A DNA stretch of 64,000 nucleotides, from positions 111,152-175,151 of the forward strand of contig NZ_JALDTZ010000003.1 of the NCBI RefSeq assembly GCF_023109105.1. Direction: 5' to 3'. The translations under genes were made by a program, and so were the position numbers. Shown here piece after piece: positions 24,621 to 32,957 of this stretch (positions within the stretch are counted from its first letter, which is position 1; each line of letters begins with the position of its first letter). The notes below the pieces were generated by a model. The model did no database searches. It was not told the origin of the DNA and saw only the letters and a list, made by a program, of their open reading frames with translations. Origin of the DNA: Streptococcus mitis (GTDB lineage Bacteria; Bacillota; Bacilli; Lactobacillales; Streptococcaceae).

Positions 24621-25754
24621 GTGGCAAGTTACAGACAGCGTGGAAAAAACAAACTTTGGGATTACCGTATCTTTGATAAGCAAGGTAATGTTATTGCGAC
24701 AAATTCGGGTTTTAGAACTAAACGAGAAGCAATGAATGAAGCTCAGGAAAAAGAGAGGAAATTATATCAATCAAATTATACAGCGAGGTTTGATAGTAAG
24801 GCTACACTGTATGAGTTGTGGCAGGATTGGTATGATTTAGTGATTCTTCCATCAGAAAAGGCAAAATCGACAAAAGAAGGCTATTCTTATAGAGGAAAGA
24901 TGATGGAGAAAATCTTTTTAGACATACCTGCAGTTCAAATTAGTCATAAAGAATATCAGTCTAAATTGAATGAATATGGTGAACAAGTAACTAAAGATCA
25001 TGTAAGTCGATTAAATGCTGATATTCGAACAGTAGTCAATTTTAGCAAGAGAAATGGTCTAGTTTTGAATGATTTTACTGAGGGTGTAAAAATATTTGGT
25101 CTGTCTGGTAAAGATATTGATGATAAATATCTCCATAGTATTTCTGACTATAAAAGTTTGTTATCTCATCTACGGTCAAAATTTAATTATCGAGAATCGG
25201 TGATGGCTTATCTATTATACTTTTTATTTAAGACTGGATTTAGAGTTGGAGAAGGTATGGCAGTATGCTGGTCTGACATTGATTTTGAAAACAAGACCAT
25301 TAAAACATATAGAAGATTTTCAGGAGATCGACAAGAATTTACTCCTCCAAAGACGAAAACATCTGTTAGAGAGATTCCTGTTGATGAAAAATTATTGCAA
25401 GTTCTAGAAGATTTAAAAGCAGAACAGTCTAAAGTTCTTTATGATCGTGAAGATTTGAATAAAGAAGATTTAGTTTTTTATGATAGAAGATATAGAATCC
25501 CAACAAATGTAGGTCTTAATAAATATTTAAGAGTTTGTTTATCAGAACTTGGAATTGGTAGTCAAGAAATGTCAGCAACTTCAGGTAGACATACCTACGG
25601 TTCATTTCTACTTGCAAAGGGGGTGGATATATGGATAGTAGCAAAGCTGATGGGACATAAAGATATTCAGCAAATTATTAGGACATATGGTCATGTTTTG
25701 CAAGAAGTGATCGATAAAGAGTATGATACAGTTAGGCAGTTATTGGTCGATTAA
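24621..25754 (+). CDS. Tyrosine integrase of the ICE
   Basis: About 377 residues. I place the start at GTG 24621, preceded by AAGGAG at a 5-base spacing; an upstream in-frame ATG lacks a site. The order is an AP2-like arm-binding domain, a SAM-like core-binding domain and the catalytic domain with Arg in TGFRVGEGMA, Lys in PKTKTSVREIP, SGRHTYGS, GHKDIQQ and the nucleophile in RTYGHV. The usual first His of the HxxRH box is Thr here (TSGRH). The enzyme inserts and excises the ICE at the att site, which should lie within about 150 bases downstream. Confidence 0.95.
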   Translation: MASYRQRGKNKLWDYRIFDKQGNVIATNSGFRTKREAMNEAQEKERKLYQSNYTARFDSKATLYELWQDWYDLVILPSEKAKSTKEGYSYRGKMMEKIFLDIPAVQISHKEYQSKLNEYGEQVTKDHVSRLNADIRTVVNFSKRNGLVLNDFTEGVKIFGLSGKDIDDKYLHSISDYKSLLSHLRSKFNYRESVMAYLLYFLFKTGFRVGEGMAVCWSDIDFENKTIKTYRRFSGDRQEFTPPKTKTSVREIPVDEKLLQVLEDLKAEQSKVLYDREDLNKEDLVFYDRRYRIPTNVGLNKYLRVCLSELGIGSQEMSATSGRHTYGSFLLAKGVDIWIVAKLMGHKDIQQIIRTYGHVLQEVIDKEYDTVRQLLVD

Positions 25755-26026
25755 AGAAGAAAAGTGAAAGCAAATTCATTGACCAAAATTTGACCAAGTG
25801 TATCAAAAGTATTGATAATACAGTATTTCTGAGATGTTTTCTTATCCCTGCAATCGGCAAAGTGAAGAAGTCTTATCAGGCTTCTTTTTCTTTTTAAAGA
25901 AAATCAGACCACTTAGACCGATATATAGACCAGATAGGCAAAAGAACTTGTTCTTGAAAATGAGCTCTGTTATAATGATTTTTGTAAGGGACGGGAGGTG
26001 TCAATATCAGATAACTCAAGTTCTTA
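25755..26026. other. ICE/chromosome junction without gene
   Basis: After the integrase stop come TTGACCA repeats (about 25780-25797), then chromosomal-looking sequence. A stem AAGAAGTC / GGCTTCTT near 25866-25890 with a T run is probably the terminator of the gene or RNA that served as target, whose 3' end would be the att site. I see no tRNA in either strand. An 85-codon frame at 25834-26091 runs into a RUP-like repeat and has no support. Confidence 0.55.
25948..25976 (+). promoter_or_regulatory. Promoter upstream of the small membrane protein gene
   Basis: TTGTTC, a 17-base spacer, TATAAT (25971-25976). GGGAGG at about 25993 has no adjacent ATG. The RUP-like repeat lies between this promoter and the gene at 26166, so the repeat is now in a 5' leader. 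Confidence 0.55.
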
Positions 26027-26139
26027 TACTCTTCGAAAATCAAATTCAAACCACGTCAGCGTCCATCTGCAACCTCAAAACAGTGTTTTGAGCAACCTGT
26101 GGCTAGCTTTCTAGTTTGCTCTTTGATTTTCATTGAGTA
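26027..26139. repeat. RUP-like repeat (copy 1)
   Basis: A 113-bp element with imperfect terminal inverted repeats: TACTCTTCGAAAATCAAA at the left and the complement of TACTCAATGAAAATCAAA at the right, flanked by TA. Internal sequence (ACCACGTCAGC, AACCTCAAAACAGTGTTTTG) is shared with the copy at 41072. Such miniature elements are scattered in pneumococcal genomes and thought to be mobilised by IS630-type transposase. Confidence 0.75.
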
Positions 26140-26165
26140 TTAAAAAAGAAATTGGAGATAAACAA

Positions 26166-26474
26166 ATGAAAAAATTATTGGGGATTGTATTTTTAGTAGC
26201 AGCAGCGACAGTAGTGTATTTTGGTTCTGTTGGCTGGCCAAGTTTGGATGTCAACCTCTGGTCATTGATTCCAGTAGGCTTGTTCCTCTTTTTCACTCTG
26301 GAGAATCTTTTGAAAAAAGACTATAAGGCTAGTCTGATGTGTTTGATTATTGCCTTTATCATCGCAAATGCAATTTTGGATCTTTTGCCAATTTCAAGTG
26401 GATTGGTAATTGGAGCAGGAGTACTGGCTTGTGTAGGTATTGGATACCTCTTTCCTGATAAAGAAGGAAAATAG
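26166..26474 (+). CDS. Small membrane protein, hypothetical
   Basis: A 102-residue protein with about four membrane segments, starting MKKLLGIVFLVAAATVVYF. I use the ATG at 26166, preceded by TTGGAGA; an in-frame start at 26133 lies inside the RUP-like repeat and would only come from that insertion. The short hydrophobic pattern resembles LiaI-type membrane proteins, but no family can be named firmly. Convergent with the next gene across a bidirectional terminator. Confidence 0.75.
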   Translation: MKKLLGIVFLVAAATVVYFGSVGWPSLDVNLWSLIPVGLFLFFTLENLLKKDYKASLMCLIIAFIIANAILDLLPISSGLVIGAGVLACVGIGYLFPDKEGK

Positions 26475-26496
26475 GATTTATTGAAAATAGATAAAG

Positions 26497-26540
26497 AAAA
26501 ACACTTCAATCACTGTATTTTAGTTTGATTGAGGTGTTTT
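26497..26540. terminator. Bidirectional terminator between convergent genes
   Basis: AAAACACTTCAATCA pairs with TGATTGAGGTGTTTT (one G-U), with A-run and T-run on opposite sides. Confidence 0.88.
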
Positions 26541-26552
26541 CGATTTAGTTTT

Positions 26553-26906
26553 TTATTTTTGGGCTATCAATTCAACAATCATCTCGATATACATGACAAG
26601 GGTTAATAAGAATCCTGCACGCCAGAAGAATTTGATAAATTTAGGATAGTAAAAGCTGCGTTTTTTCAGAAGGAAGAAAAAAACGAGAATAATGGCTAGG
26701 ACTGAGAGGGCTAGGCCCAATCTAGGGAGGAAATTATGGGTAAAAGTTTTAGCTGTAATGAGGTAATATTCAAATACTAAAACTGGAAAAGCTAAATCCG
26801 CAAAGTTTCGTCCTAGTTTTTTTAATCTAAAAAGTTTGGTTATGATAATGCAGACTACCAAGGTCAGTATCAATAATAAAATAGATGCTAATTTCATTAA
26901 AATCAT
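26553..26906 (-). CDS. DUF3397-like integral membrane protein
   Basis: A protein of about 117 residues with four membrane segments, resembling the DUF3397 family of Firmicutes, function unknown. On the minus strand TGATACAAT (26921-26913) is directly followed by an ATG at 26912 and another at 26906. Because transcription would begin about 6-7 bases after the -10, the second ATG is the plausible start and the mRNA would be leaderless. Downstream it ends at a bidirectional terminator. Confidence 0.7.
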   Translation of the reverse strand: MILMKLASILLLILTLVVCIIITKLFRLKKLGRNFADLAFPVLVFEYYLITAKTFTHNFLPRLGLALSVLAIILVFFFLLKKRSFYYPKFIKFFWRAGFLLTLVMYIEMIVELIAQK

Positions 26907-26976
26907 ACCCATATTGTATCATAAAAAATGGCTAATGGAAACGAGAAACAGAGGAATTTAGAGGAAAGTCAGGCTT

Positions 26977-27005
26977 TTGAGATTGTGAGTGTTTTTTGTT
27001 ATAAT
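26977..27005 (+). promoter_or_regulatory. Consensus promoter of the mnmL operon
   Basis: TTGAGA (26977-26982), a 17-base spacer, TATAAT (27000-27005). The ATG of mnmL at 27013 lies 7 bases after the -10, so transcription and translation probably start at the same base. Confidence 0.8.
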
Positions 27006-27012
27006 GAAAGTT

Positions 27013-27960
27013 ATGAAATCTTATAATACCTTGAATGATTATTATCGAAAACTCTTTGGAGAAAAGACTTTTAAAGTCCCTATCGACGCGGGCTTTGACT
27101 GTCCCAATCGTGATGGAACTGTGGCTCATGGAGGCTGTACTTTTTGTACGGTTTCAGGTTCTGGAGATGCGATTGTGGCACCTGATGCGCCTATTCGTGA
27201 GCAATTTTATAAGGAAATTGACTTTATGCATCGTAAGTGGCCAGATGTGCAGAAGTATTTGGTTTATTTTCAAAATTTTACCAATACCCATGAAAAATTG
27301 GAAGTTATTCGGGAACGTTATGAGCAGGCTATCAATGAGCCAGGTGTGGTAGGAATCAATATTGGAACGCGCCCAGACTGTTTGCCAGACGAAACCATCG
27401 AATATTTGGCTGAATTATCGGAGCGCATGCATGTGACGGTAGAATTGGGCTTGCAGACGACTTATGAAACAACTTCTGACCTGATTAACCGCGCCCACTC
27501 CTATGAATTGTACGTGGAAACGGTCAAGCGTTTAAGAAAGTATCCCAAGATTGAGATTGTTTCCCATCTGATCAACGGACTTCCTGGTGAAACCCATGAG
27601 ATGATGATTGAAAATGTCCGTCGCTGTGTCACGGATAACGATATTCAAGGGATTAAACTGCATTTGCTTCACTTGATGACCAATACACGTATGCAACGGG
27701 ATTACCACGAGGGGCGTTTGCAACTCATGAGTCAGGACGAATATGTCAAGGTCATTTGTGACCAACTGGAAATCATTCCCAAGCATATCGTCATCCATCG
27801 AATCACAGGAGATGCTCCTAGAGATATGCTGATTGGTCCTATGTGGAGCCTCAATAAATGGGAAGTGCTAAATGCTATTGAAACTGAAATGCGGCGTCGT
27901 GGAAGCGTTCAAGGATGCAAGGCTGTAAAACAGGAGTTTGAAAATGAAAAGACCACTTGA
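27013..27960 (+). CDS. mnmL: Radical SAM protein MnmL (YtqA, TIGR01212 family)
   Basis: About 315 residues. The cluster cysteines are Cys30, Cys42 and Cys45 (FDCPNRDG..HGGCTFC), the TIGR01212 arrangement. In Bacillus subtilis YtqA (MnmL) and YtqB (MnmM) complete the mnm5 side chain of wobble uridine 34 in tRNA, in organisms lacking the bifunctional MnmC; YtqA converts cmnm5U to nm5U. The linked mnmM gene supports this. The ATG at 27013 is chosen because the promoter -10 box ends 7 bases upstream; ATGs further upstream lie inside the promoter. Overlaps mnmM by 17 bases. Confidence 0.9.
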   Translation: MKSYNTLNDYYRKLFGEKTFKVPIDAGFDCPNRDGTVAHGGCTFCTVSGSGDAIVAPDAPIREQFYKEIDFMHRKWPDVQKYLVYFQNFTNTHEKLEVIRERYEQAINEPGVVGINIGTRPDCLPDETIEYLAELSERMHVTVELGLQTTYETTSDLINRAHSYELYVETVKRLRKYPKIEIVSHLINGLPGETHEMMIENVRRCVTDNDIQGIKLHLLHLMTNTRMQRDYHEGRLQLMSQDEYVKVICDQLEIIPKHIVIHRITGDAPRDMLIGPMWSLNKWEVLNAIETEMRRRGSVQGCKAVKQEFENEKTT

Positions 27961-28501
27961 GATGGCACATGATTTTTTGGCTGAGGTAGTGACAAAAGAG
28001 GATATCGTAGTGGATGCGACCATGGGAAATGGTCATGACACGCTTTTTTTAGCCAAATTAGCAAAGCAAGTCTATGCCTTTGATATTCAGGAGCAAGCCT
28101 TGGAAAAGACCCAAGAGCGTTTGGACCAAGCTGGAGTGACAAATGCCCAGTTAATCTTGCAAGGCCATGAGACACTGGACCAGTTTGTGACAGAAGCTAA
28201 GGCAGGGATTTTTAATCTAGGCTATTTGCCGTCAGCTGATAAGTCTGTCATCACCCGACCTCAGACAACGATTGAAGCATTAGAAAAGCTGTGTGGGTTA
28301 CTTGTCAAAGGGGGACGGATTGCCATCATGATCTACTATGGTCATGAAGGAGGCGACCTCGAGAAAGATGCTGTGCTGGATTTTGTTAGCCAGTTGAACC
28401 AACAAGAGTACACAGCTGCTATTTACCGAACTTTAAATCAAGTCAACAACCCACCGTTTTTAGTAATGATTGAAAAATTAGAAAGATATAGACATGGATA
28501 A
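27944..28501 (+). CDS. mnmM: tRNA wobble uridine methyltransferase MnmM (YtqB)
   Basis: A 185-residue class I SAM methyltransferase. The SAM-binding signature VVDATMGNGHDTLFLA and a later NLGYLPSADK are those of the YtqB family, which methylates nm5U to mnm5U at position 34 of several tRNAs. The ATG at 27944 has AGGAG 7 bases upstream; a TTG six bases earlier is less likely. The gene overlaps both neighbours (mnmL end, next start), so the three form one translational unit. Confidence 0.9.
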   Translation: MKRPLEMAHDFLAEVVTKEDIVVDATMGNGHDTLFLAKLAKQVYAFDIQEQALEKTQERLDQAGVTNAQLILQGHETLDQFVTEAKAGIFNLGYLPSADKSVITRPQTTIEALEKLCGLLVKGGRIAIMIYYGHEGGDLEKDAVLDFVSQLNQQEYTAAIYRTLNQVNNPPFLVMIEKLERYRHG

Positions 28502-28748
28502 ACAATACCTACGTGAAAAGCTGGATGCCATGCGCCAGAATTTTGTTGAGTCAACCCACCACGAACGAGCAGTGGGTGTGTTAGACCAAGCGCATATGAG
28601 CAAAAAAATGCTTAAAATCAAGAAAAAATTAGTTGCTCTTGAAATGGAACGGTGCCAGAGAAAAATTGAGCACAAAGACTGTTCCAAGATTGACCAAAAA
28701 ATCAAAGAGCAGAAGGAGATATTTGAATTCTGTTGTAAAAAAGATTAA
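28494..28748 (+). CDS. Hypothetical small basic helical protein
   Basis: An 84-residue Lys/Glu-rich protein that starts inside the end of mnmM (8-base overlap). It is predicted to be entirely helical, with three cysteines near the C-terminus (CSKI, FCCKKD). No known family is recognised. Its coupling to tRNA-modification genes and its place before the antiporter gene show it is translated in the same operon. Confidence 0.7.
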   Translation: MDKQYLREKLDAMRQNFVESTHHERAVGVLDQAHMSKKMLKIKKKLVALEMERCQRKIEHKDCSKIDQKIKEQKEIFEFCCKKD

Positions 28749-28759
28749 GGAGGACGTGC

Positions 28760-30814
28760 GTGGAATTACTGATTTACCTAATCCTATTTTTACTGGTTTT
28801 GATTGTCTCAAGTACAACCAATAAGCTCCTGCCCTTTTTACCTCTCCCTTTGGTGCAAATTCTGTTGGGAATTGTGATTGGTCTCTTTTTACCCAATACC
28901 GACTTTCACCTCAATACGGAGTTGTTTTTGGCATTGGTTATCGGGCCCTTGCTTTTCAGAGAGTCGGAGGAAGCCGATATTACGGCTATTTTAAAACACT
29001 GGCGAATCATTGTTTATCTCATATTTCCAGTGATTTTCATCTCGACCTTGAGTTTAGGGGGCTTAGCCCATCTTCTTTGGCTCAGCCTTCCCTTGGCAGC
29101 TTGCTTGGCTGTTGGGGCAGCCCTTGGGCCTACGGACTTGGTGGCCTTTGCCTCTCTTTCGGAGCGGTTTAGCTTTCCTAAGCGCGTGTCCAATATTCTT
29201 AAAGGTGAAGGACTCTTGAATGATGCTTCTGGTTTGGTGGCCTTTCAGGTAGCTTTGACAGCTTGGACAACTGGAGCCTTTTCCCTTGGGCAAGCTAGTA
29301 GTTCGCTCATCTTTTCAATCCTAGGCGGCTTTTTAATTGGCTTTTTAACAGCCATGACCAACCGTTTCCTCCACACCTTCTTGCTGAGTGTGCGCGCAAC
29401 GGATATTGCCAGCGAACTTTTATTAGAATTGAGTTTGCCTCTGGTGACCTTCTTCTTGGCAGAGGAAGTCCATGTTTCAGGGATTATTGCCGTTGTGGTT
29501 GCTGGGATTTTACAGGCAAGTCGTTTTAAGAAAATTACGCTCCTAGAAGCCCAAGTGGATACGGTGACCGAGACGGTCTGGCATACAGTGAACTTTATGC
29601 TCAACGGTTCTGTCTTTGTGATTTTAGGGATGGAGCTGGAAATGATAGCAGAGCCTATCTTGACCAATCCAATCTATAATCCCTTACTTTTATTGGGATC
29701 TCTTATAGCCCTTACCTTTTTCCTCTTTGCTATTCGTTTTGTCATGATTTATGGCTACTATGCCTATAGGACCCGACGCCTTAAGAAAAAGTTAAATAAG
29801 TATATAAAGGACATGCTTCTCTTGACCTTCTCAGGTGTCAAGGGAACTGTGTCGATCGCTACGATTCTTCTGATACCAAGTGATCTAGAGCAGGAGTATC
29901 CTCTCTTGCTTTTCCTTGTCGCAGGTGTGACGCTTGTAAGTTTTTTAACAGGTCTCTTGGTCTTGCCTCATCTTTCGGATGAACAGGAAGAAAGCAAGGA
30001 TTATCTCATGCATATTGCCATTTTGAATGAGGTTACTTCGGAGTTAGAAAAGGAACTTGAAACTCATAAGAATAAGCTCCCTCTTTATGCAGCCATTGAC
30101 AATTACCATGGACGAATAGAGAACCTTATATTGAGTCAAGAAAATAAGGGGGCTCAAGAAGACTGGGAGACCTTGAAACTTCTCATCCTCAGTATTGAAA
30201 GTGATGGGTTAGAACAGGCTTACGAAGAAGGCAAGATGAGTGAGCGTGCCTATCGAGTCTACCAACGTTATTTAAAAAACATGGAACAAAGTATCAATCG
30301 CAAGTTTGCTTCACGCTTGACCTATTATTTCCTTGTTTCCTTGCGGATTTTACGTTTTCTCCTTCACGAAGTCTTTACTTTTGGAAAGACCTTCCGAAAT
30401 TGGAAAAATGAAGAATCGCAGAAACTCAGAGCCCTTGACTATGACCAAATTGCAGAGCTCTATCTAGAAAATACAGAGATGATTATCGAAAGTTTGGAGA
30501 ACCTTAAAGGTGTTTATAAGAGTTCTTTAATCAGCTTTATGCAGGATTCTCGACTCCGAGAAACAGCTATTATCACCAGTGGTGCCTTTGTCGAACGCGT
30601 TATTAATCGCGTTAAACCCAATAATATCGATGAAATGCTGAGAGGCTATTATCTGGAGCGCAAGTTGATTTTCGAATATGAAGAAAAACGATTGATTTCG
30701 ACCAAGTATGCCAAGAAGTTACGACAAAATATGAATAACTTAGAGAACTATTCTCTGAAGGAAGCTGCCAATACCCTGCCTTATGATATGATGGAATTGG
30801 TAAGAAGAAATTAA
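28760..30814 (+). CDS. Na+/H+ antiporter, CPA1 (NhaP) type
   Basis: A 684-residue membrane transporter. The start is GTG 28760 with AAGGAGG before it. About 12 membrane segments fill the first 410 residues, with the CPA1 motifs GPTDLVAFA and LLNDASGLVAF (ion-binding Asp), then a long cytoplasmic helical tail of about 270 residues that may be regulatory. Proteins of this kind exchange sodium or potassium for protons and support pH and salt tolerance. Substrate is not deducible from the sequence. Confidence 0.88.
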   Translation: MELLIYLILFLLVLIVSSTTNKLLPFLPLPLVQILLGIVIGLFLPNTDFHLNTELFLALVIGPLLFRESEEADITAILKHWRIIVYLIFPVIFISTLSLGGLAHLLWLSLPLAACLAVGAALGPTDLVAFASLSERFSFPKRVSNILKGEGLLNDASGLVAFQVALTAWTTGAFSLGQASSSLIFSILGGFLIGFLTAMTNRFLHTFLLSVRATDIASELLLELSLPLVTFFLAEEVHVSGIIAVVVAGILQASRFKKITLLEAQVDTVTETVWHTVNFMLNGSVFVILGMELEMIAEPILTNPIYNPLLLLGSLIALTFFLFAIRFVMIYGYYAYRTRRLKKKLNKYIKDMLLLTFSGVKGTVSIATILLIPSDLEQEYPLLLFLVAGVTLVSFLTGLLVLPHLSDEQEESKDYLMHIAILNEVTSELEKELETHKNKLPLYAAIDNYHGRIENLILSQENKGAQEDWETLKLLILSIESDGLEQAYEEGKMSERAYRVYQRYLKNMEQSINRKFASRLTYYFLVSLRILRFLLHEVFTFGKTFRNWKNEESQKLRALDYDQIAELYLENTEMIIESLENLKGVYKSSLISFMQDSRLRETAIITSGAFVERVINRVKPNNIDEMLRGYYLERKLIFEYEEKRLISTKYAKKLRQNMNNLENYSLKEAANTLPYDMMELVRRN

Positions 30815-30841
30815 TCAAGATTATAAGTGAAGGAGTGTGAC

Positions 30842-31702
30842 ATGAAGAAGTGGTGGAAAGAGCTGACAGACAAGCCCTTATTAAAAGCTTTTTTATATTA
30901 TTATCAAGCATCAGATAGTGAGTTGACCAGTGTCGCAGTAGCCTACTATTGGTTGATTTCGATTTTTCCTCTGCTTTTGGTGGTGGTCAATATTCTCCCT
31001 TATTTTCAGATTCCGGTTTCCAATTTTTTAAAGGTTGTCAATGAATTTTTGCCGGATACCATGTATGATGTGGTATCAAAGATTATCACAGAAGTGCTGA
31101 CCCAACCTTCAACGGGCTTATTGAGTTTTGCGGTTTTGTCAGCCCTCTGGACCTTTTCAAAATCTATGAATTTCCTACAGAAAGCCTTTAATAAAGCTTA
31201 CGGAGTTGCAAAAAATCGTGGGATGATTTCCCAGCAGCTCATGAGTTTGTTTGTCAGTTTTGGCTTGCAGATTCTCTTCGCCTTAGCTCTGTTTTTGAGT
31301 GTCTTTGGTCGCATGCTTCTCAACCTTATCAAAAGCTACTTGAAATCGGATAGTCCTCTCTTTGATTACCTGCAAGACCTAACAGGCCCCTTAGTCTATG
31401 CCTTGATTTTTGCAATCTTGGTCATGCTTTATTATTTTCTGCCCAATGTTAAGGTCCGACGGATTCGACATGTATTGCCAGGTAGTGCCTTTGTCTTGTT
31501 GATCCTGGTCTTACTGCTCAATATCTTTTCAGTCTATGTCAACAATTATGTCAATCACCTAGTGGACGTGCGTTTTTTCAGTTCCGTCGTCGTGGTGGTC
31601 ATGATGTTCTGGTTTATTCTCATTGCTAAGATTTTGATTGTCGGCGCGGTTATCAATGCCAGTGTCCAGAGTTTGAAAGATTCGAGCTTTAAAAAAGACT
31701 AA
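30842..31702 (+). CDS. YihY/virulence factor BrkB family membrane protein
   Basis: A 286-residue protein with six membrane segments and the family pattern: TSVAVAYYWLISIFPLLL near the N-terminus, FLPDTMYDV, LWTFSKSMNFLQKAFNKAY and a final DVRFFSS..VVVMMFWFILIAKILIVGAVINA. The ATG at 30842 is preceded by GAAGGAG; a start 15 bases earlier lies in that site. The family is widespread; despite the old names RNase BN and BrkB it is not a nuclease, and its role, perhaps envelope transport, is unsettled. Confidence 0.88.
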   Translation: MKKWWKELTDKPLLKAFLYYYQASDSELTSVAVAYYWLISIFPLLLVVVNILPYFQIPVSNFLKVVNEFLPDTMYDVVSKIITEVLTQPSTGLLSFAVLSALWTFSKSMNFLQKAFNKAYGVAKNRGMISQQLMSLFVSFGLQILFALALFLSVFGRMLLNLIKSYLKSDSPLFDYLQDLTGPLVYALIFAILVMLYYFLPNVKVRRIRHVLPGSAFVLLILVLLLNIFSVYVNNYVNHLVDVRFFSSVVVVVMMFWFILIAKILIVGAVINASVQSLKDSSFKKD

Positions 31703-31717
31703 TTCTTTATCCATTAC

Positions 31718-31768
31718 AAAACGCATACTATCAAGGTTTTATAATGCCTGATAATATGCGCTTTTTTG
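31718..31768. terminator. Terminator between yihY-like gene and queA
   Basis: A long imperfect stem from CGCATACTATCAAGG (31722) to CCTGATAATATGCG (ends 31760), with six T on the plus side and TTTT on the minus side; it can serve both convergent genes. Confidence 0.85.
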
Positions 31769-31778
31769 ATTATGAAAA

Positions 31779-32807
31779 TTAATAGATAAACATGGCATCG
31801 CCAAAACTAAAGAAGCGGTAGTGTTCTTGAATGGCATGGTGGTAAGCATCTAAGACTAATTCACGGCCTGCAAAGGCAGAAACCAGCATAACTAGAGTTG
31901 ATTTTGGCAGGTGGAAGTTGGTTGAGAAGGCATCCACAACCTTCCATTCATAGCCAGGTTTGATGAAGATATTGGTCCAGTCAGAATCTGCTTGGATTTG
32001 CCCATCGAACTTGGAACCAATAGTTTCCAAGGTGCGGATAGAAGTGGTTCCGACAGCGATGACGCGACCACCATTTTCCTTGACAGAGCGAAGAGTGGCA
32101 GCTGCTTCCTCAGAAAGTTGATAGAATTCTGAGTGCATTTCGTGTTCGTCCAGATTGTCCACAGAAACTGGTCTAAAGGTTCCGAGCCCGACATGAAGAG
32201 TCAGATAGACTAGATGAACCCCCTTAGCTTTGATTTCTGCTAGTAGTTCTTTGGTGAAGTGAAGTCCAGCAGTCGGTGCTGCAGCAGAGCCACTTTCTTT
32301 AGCGTAGACCGTTTGATAACGTTCACGGTCATCCAGTTTTTCGTGGATATAAGGTGGCAGAGGCATTTCACCCAGACTTTCCAAGACTTCTAGGAAAATT
32401 CCTTGGTATTCGAAGCGGACAATGCGGCCCCCGTGGGTCAATTCTTCCGTAACAACAGCGCTGAGGCGACCATCACCAAAGCTGACGCGAGTGCCGACCT
32501 TGAGGCGTTTGGCAGGTTTAGCTAAAACTTCCCACTCATCACCAGCAATATTTTTGAGCAGGAGAAGTTCCACATGACCTCCAGTTTCTTCCTTTTGACC
32601 ATAGAGGCGGGCAGGGAGAACGCGGGTGTCGTTCATAACGAGGGCATCGCCAGGTTCCAGCATATCAATAATAGAGTGGAAGTGTTTGTCCTGCATTTCT
32701 CCTGTCTCACGGTTGACAATGAGGAGTTTAGAAGCATCCCGTTTTTCAAGGGGGGTTTGGGCAATCAATTCCTCTGGCAAGTGGAAATCAAAATCAGCTG
32801 TATTCAT
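31779..32807 (-). CDS. queA: S-adenosylmethionine:tRNA ribosyltransferase-isomerase
   Basis: 342 residues, the family's usual length. QueA transfers the ribosyl group of SAM to preQ1 in tRNA to form epoxyqueuosine, the penultimate step of queuosine synthesis at the wobble base. Visible signatures include [37 protein letters not shown] and [10 protein letters not shown]. An extra ATG four codons upstream (32819) is in frame; neither start has a well-spaced ribosome-binding site (AGAAAG), and I follow the usual start. A minus-strand promoter TGTTATAAT lies about 24 bases upstream of the first ATG. Confidence 0.97.
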   Translation of the reverse strand: MNTADFDFHLPEELIAQTPLEKRDASKLLIVNRETGEMQDKHFHSIIDMLEPGDALVMNDTRVLPARLYGQKEETGGHVELLLLKNIAGDEWEVLAKPAKRLKVGTRVSFGDGRLSAVVTEELTHGGRIVRFEYQGIFLEVLESLGEMPLPPYIHEKLDDRERYQTVYAKESGSAAAPTAGLHFTKELLAEIKAKGVHLVYLTLHVGLGTFRPVSVDNLDEHEMHSEFYQLSEEAAATLRSVKENGGRVIAVGTTSIRTLETIGSKFDGQIQADSDWTNIFIKPGYEWKVVDAFSTNFHLPKSTLVMLVSAFAGRELVLDAYHHAIQEHYRFFSFGDAMFIY

Positions 32808-32899
32808 ATATCTGTTCATTCTTTCTAAGTTCTAATCCTATCCATTATAACACGTTTCAAGTTTGGACGCTCTTTTTTTGGAAATTAAATCGTTTTCAC

Positions 32900-32928
32900 T
32901 TGACAAAAATTGGTCTATACCATATAAT
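32900..32928 (+). promoter_or_regulatory. nagB promoter with NagR-type operator in the spacer
   Basis: TTGACA (32900-32905), exactly 17 bases, TATAAT (32923-32928). The end of the spacer is TGGTCTATACCA (32911-32922), the half-symmetric TGGTnTAnACCA site bound by GntR-family NagR/DasR regulators, released by glucosamine-6-phosphate. A bound repressor would cover the promoter. Confidence 0.8.
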
Positions 32929-32957
32929 AAATATAGATTAAAACGGAGGATAAATAG

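Larger units (their letters stand above)
1..25754. mobile_element. Integrative and conjugative element (Tn916/ICEBs1 superfamily), left end outside window
   Basis: The stretch holds relaxase, coupling protein, DUF961 proteins, a VirB4/VirB6-type channel, a cell-wall hydrolase, an ImmR/ImmA-type switch and, at its right end, a tyrosine integrase. The order of the transfer genes (TcpC, small membrane protein, TcpE, VirB4, VirB6-like, hydrolase) is that of conB-conC-conD-conE-conG-cwlT in ICEBs1. Base composition is visibly more AT-rich than the backbone after 27 kb. The left boundary is not in the window. The right boundary lies between the integrase stop and the chromosomal promoter near 25950, but the att core cannot be read without the other end. 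Confidence 0.93.

Noticed and set aside
25755-25900. A tRNA gene 3' end as integration target
   Set aside because: No acceptor stem, T-arm (GGTTCRA) or CCA-type end could be found on either strand.
25834-26091. 85-codon ORF at the ICE junction
   Set aside because: It runs through terminator-like and promoter sequence into the RUP-like repeat, has no ribosome-binding site and no protein-like composition.
29063-29667. Minus-strand ORFs inside the antiporter gene
   Set aside because: Shadow frames without ribosome-binding sites or family resemblance, opposite a clear membrane-protein gene.
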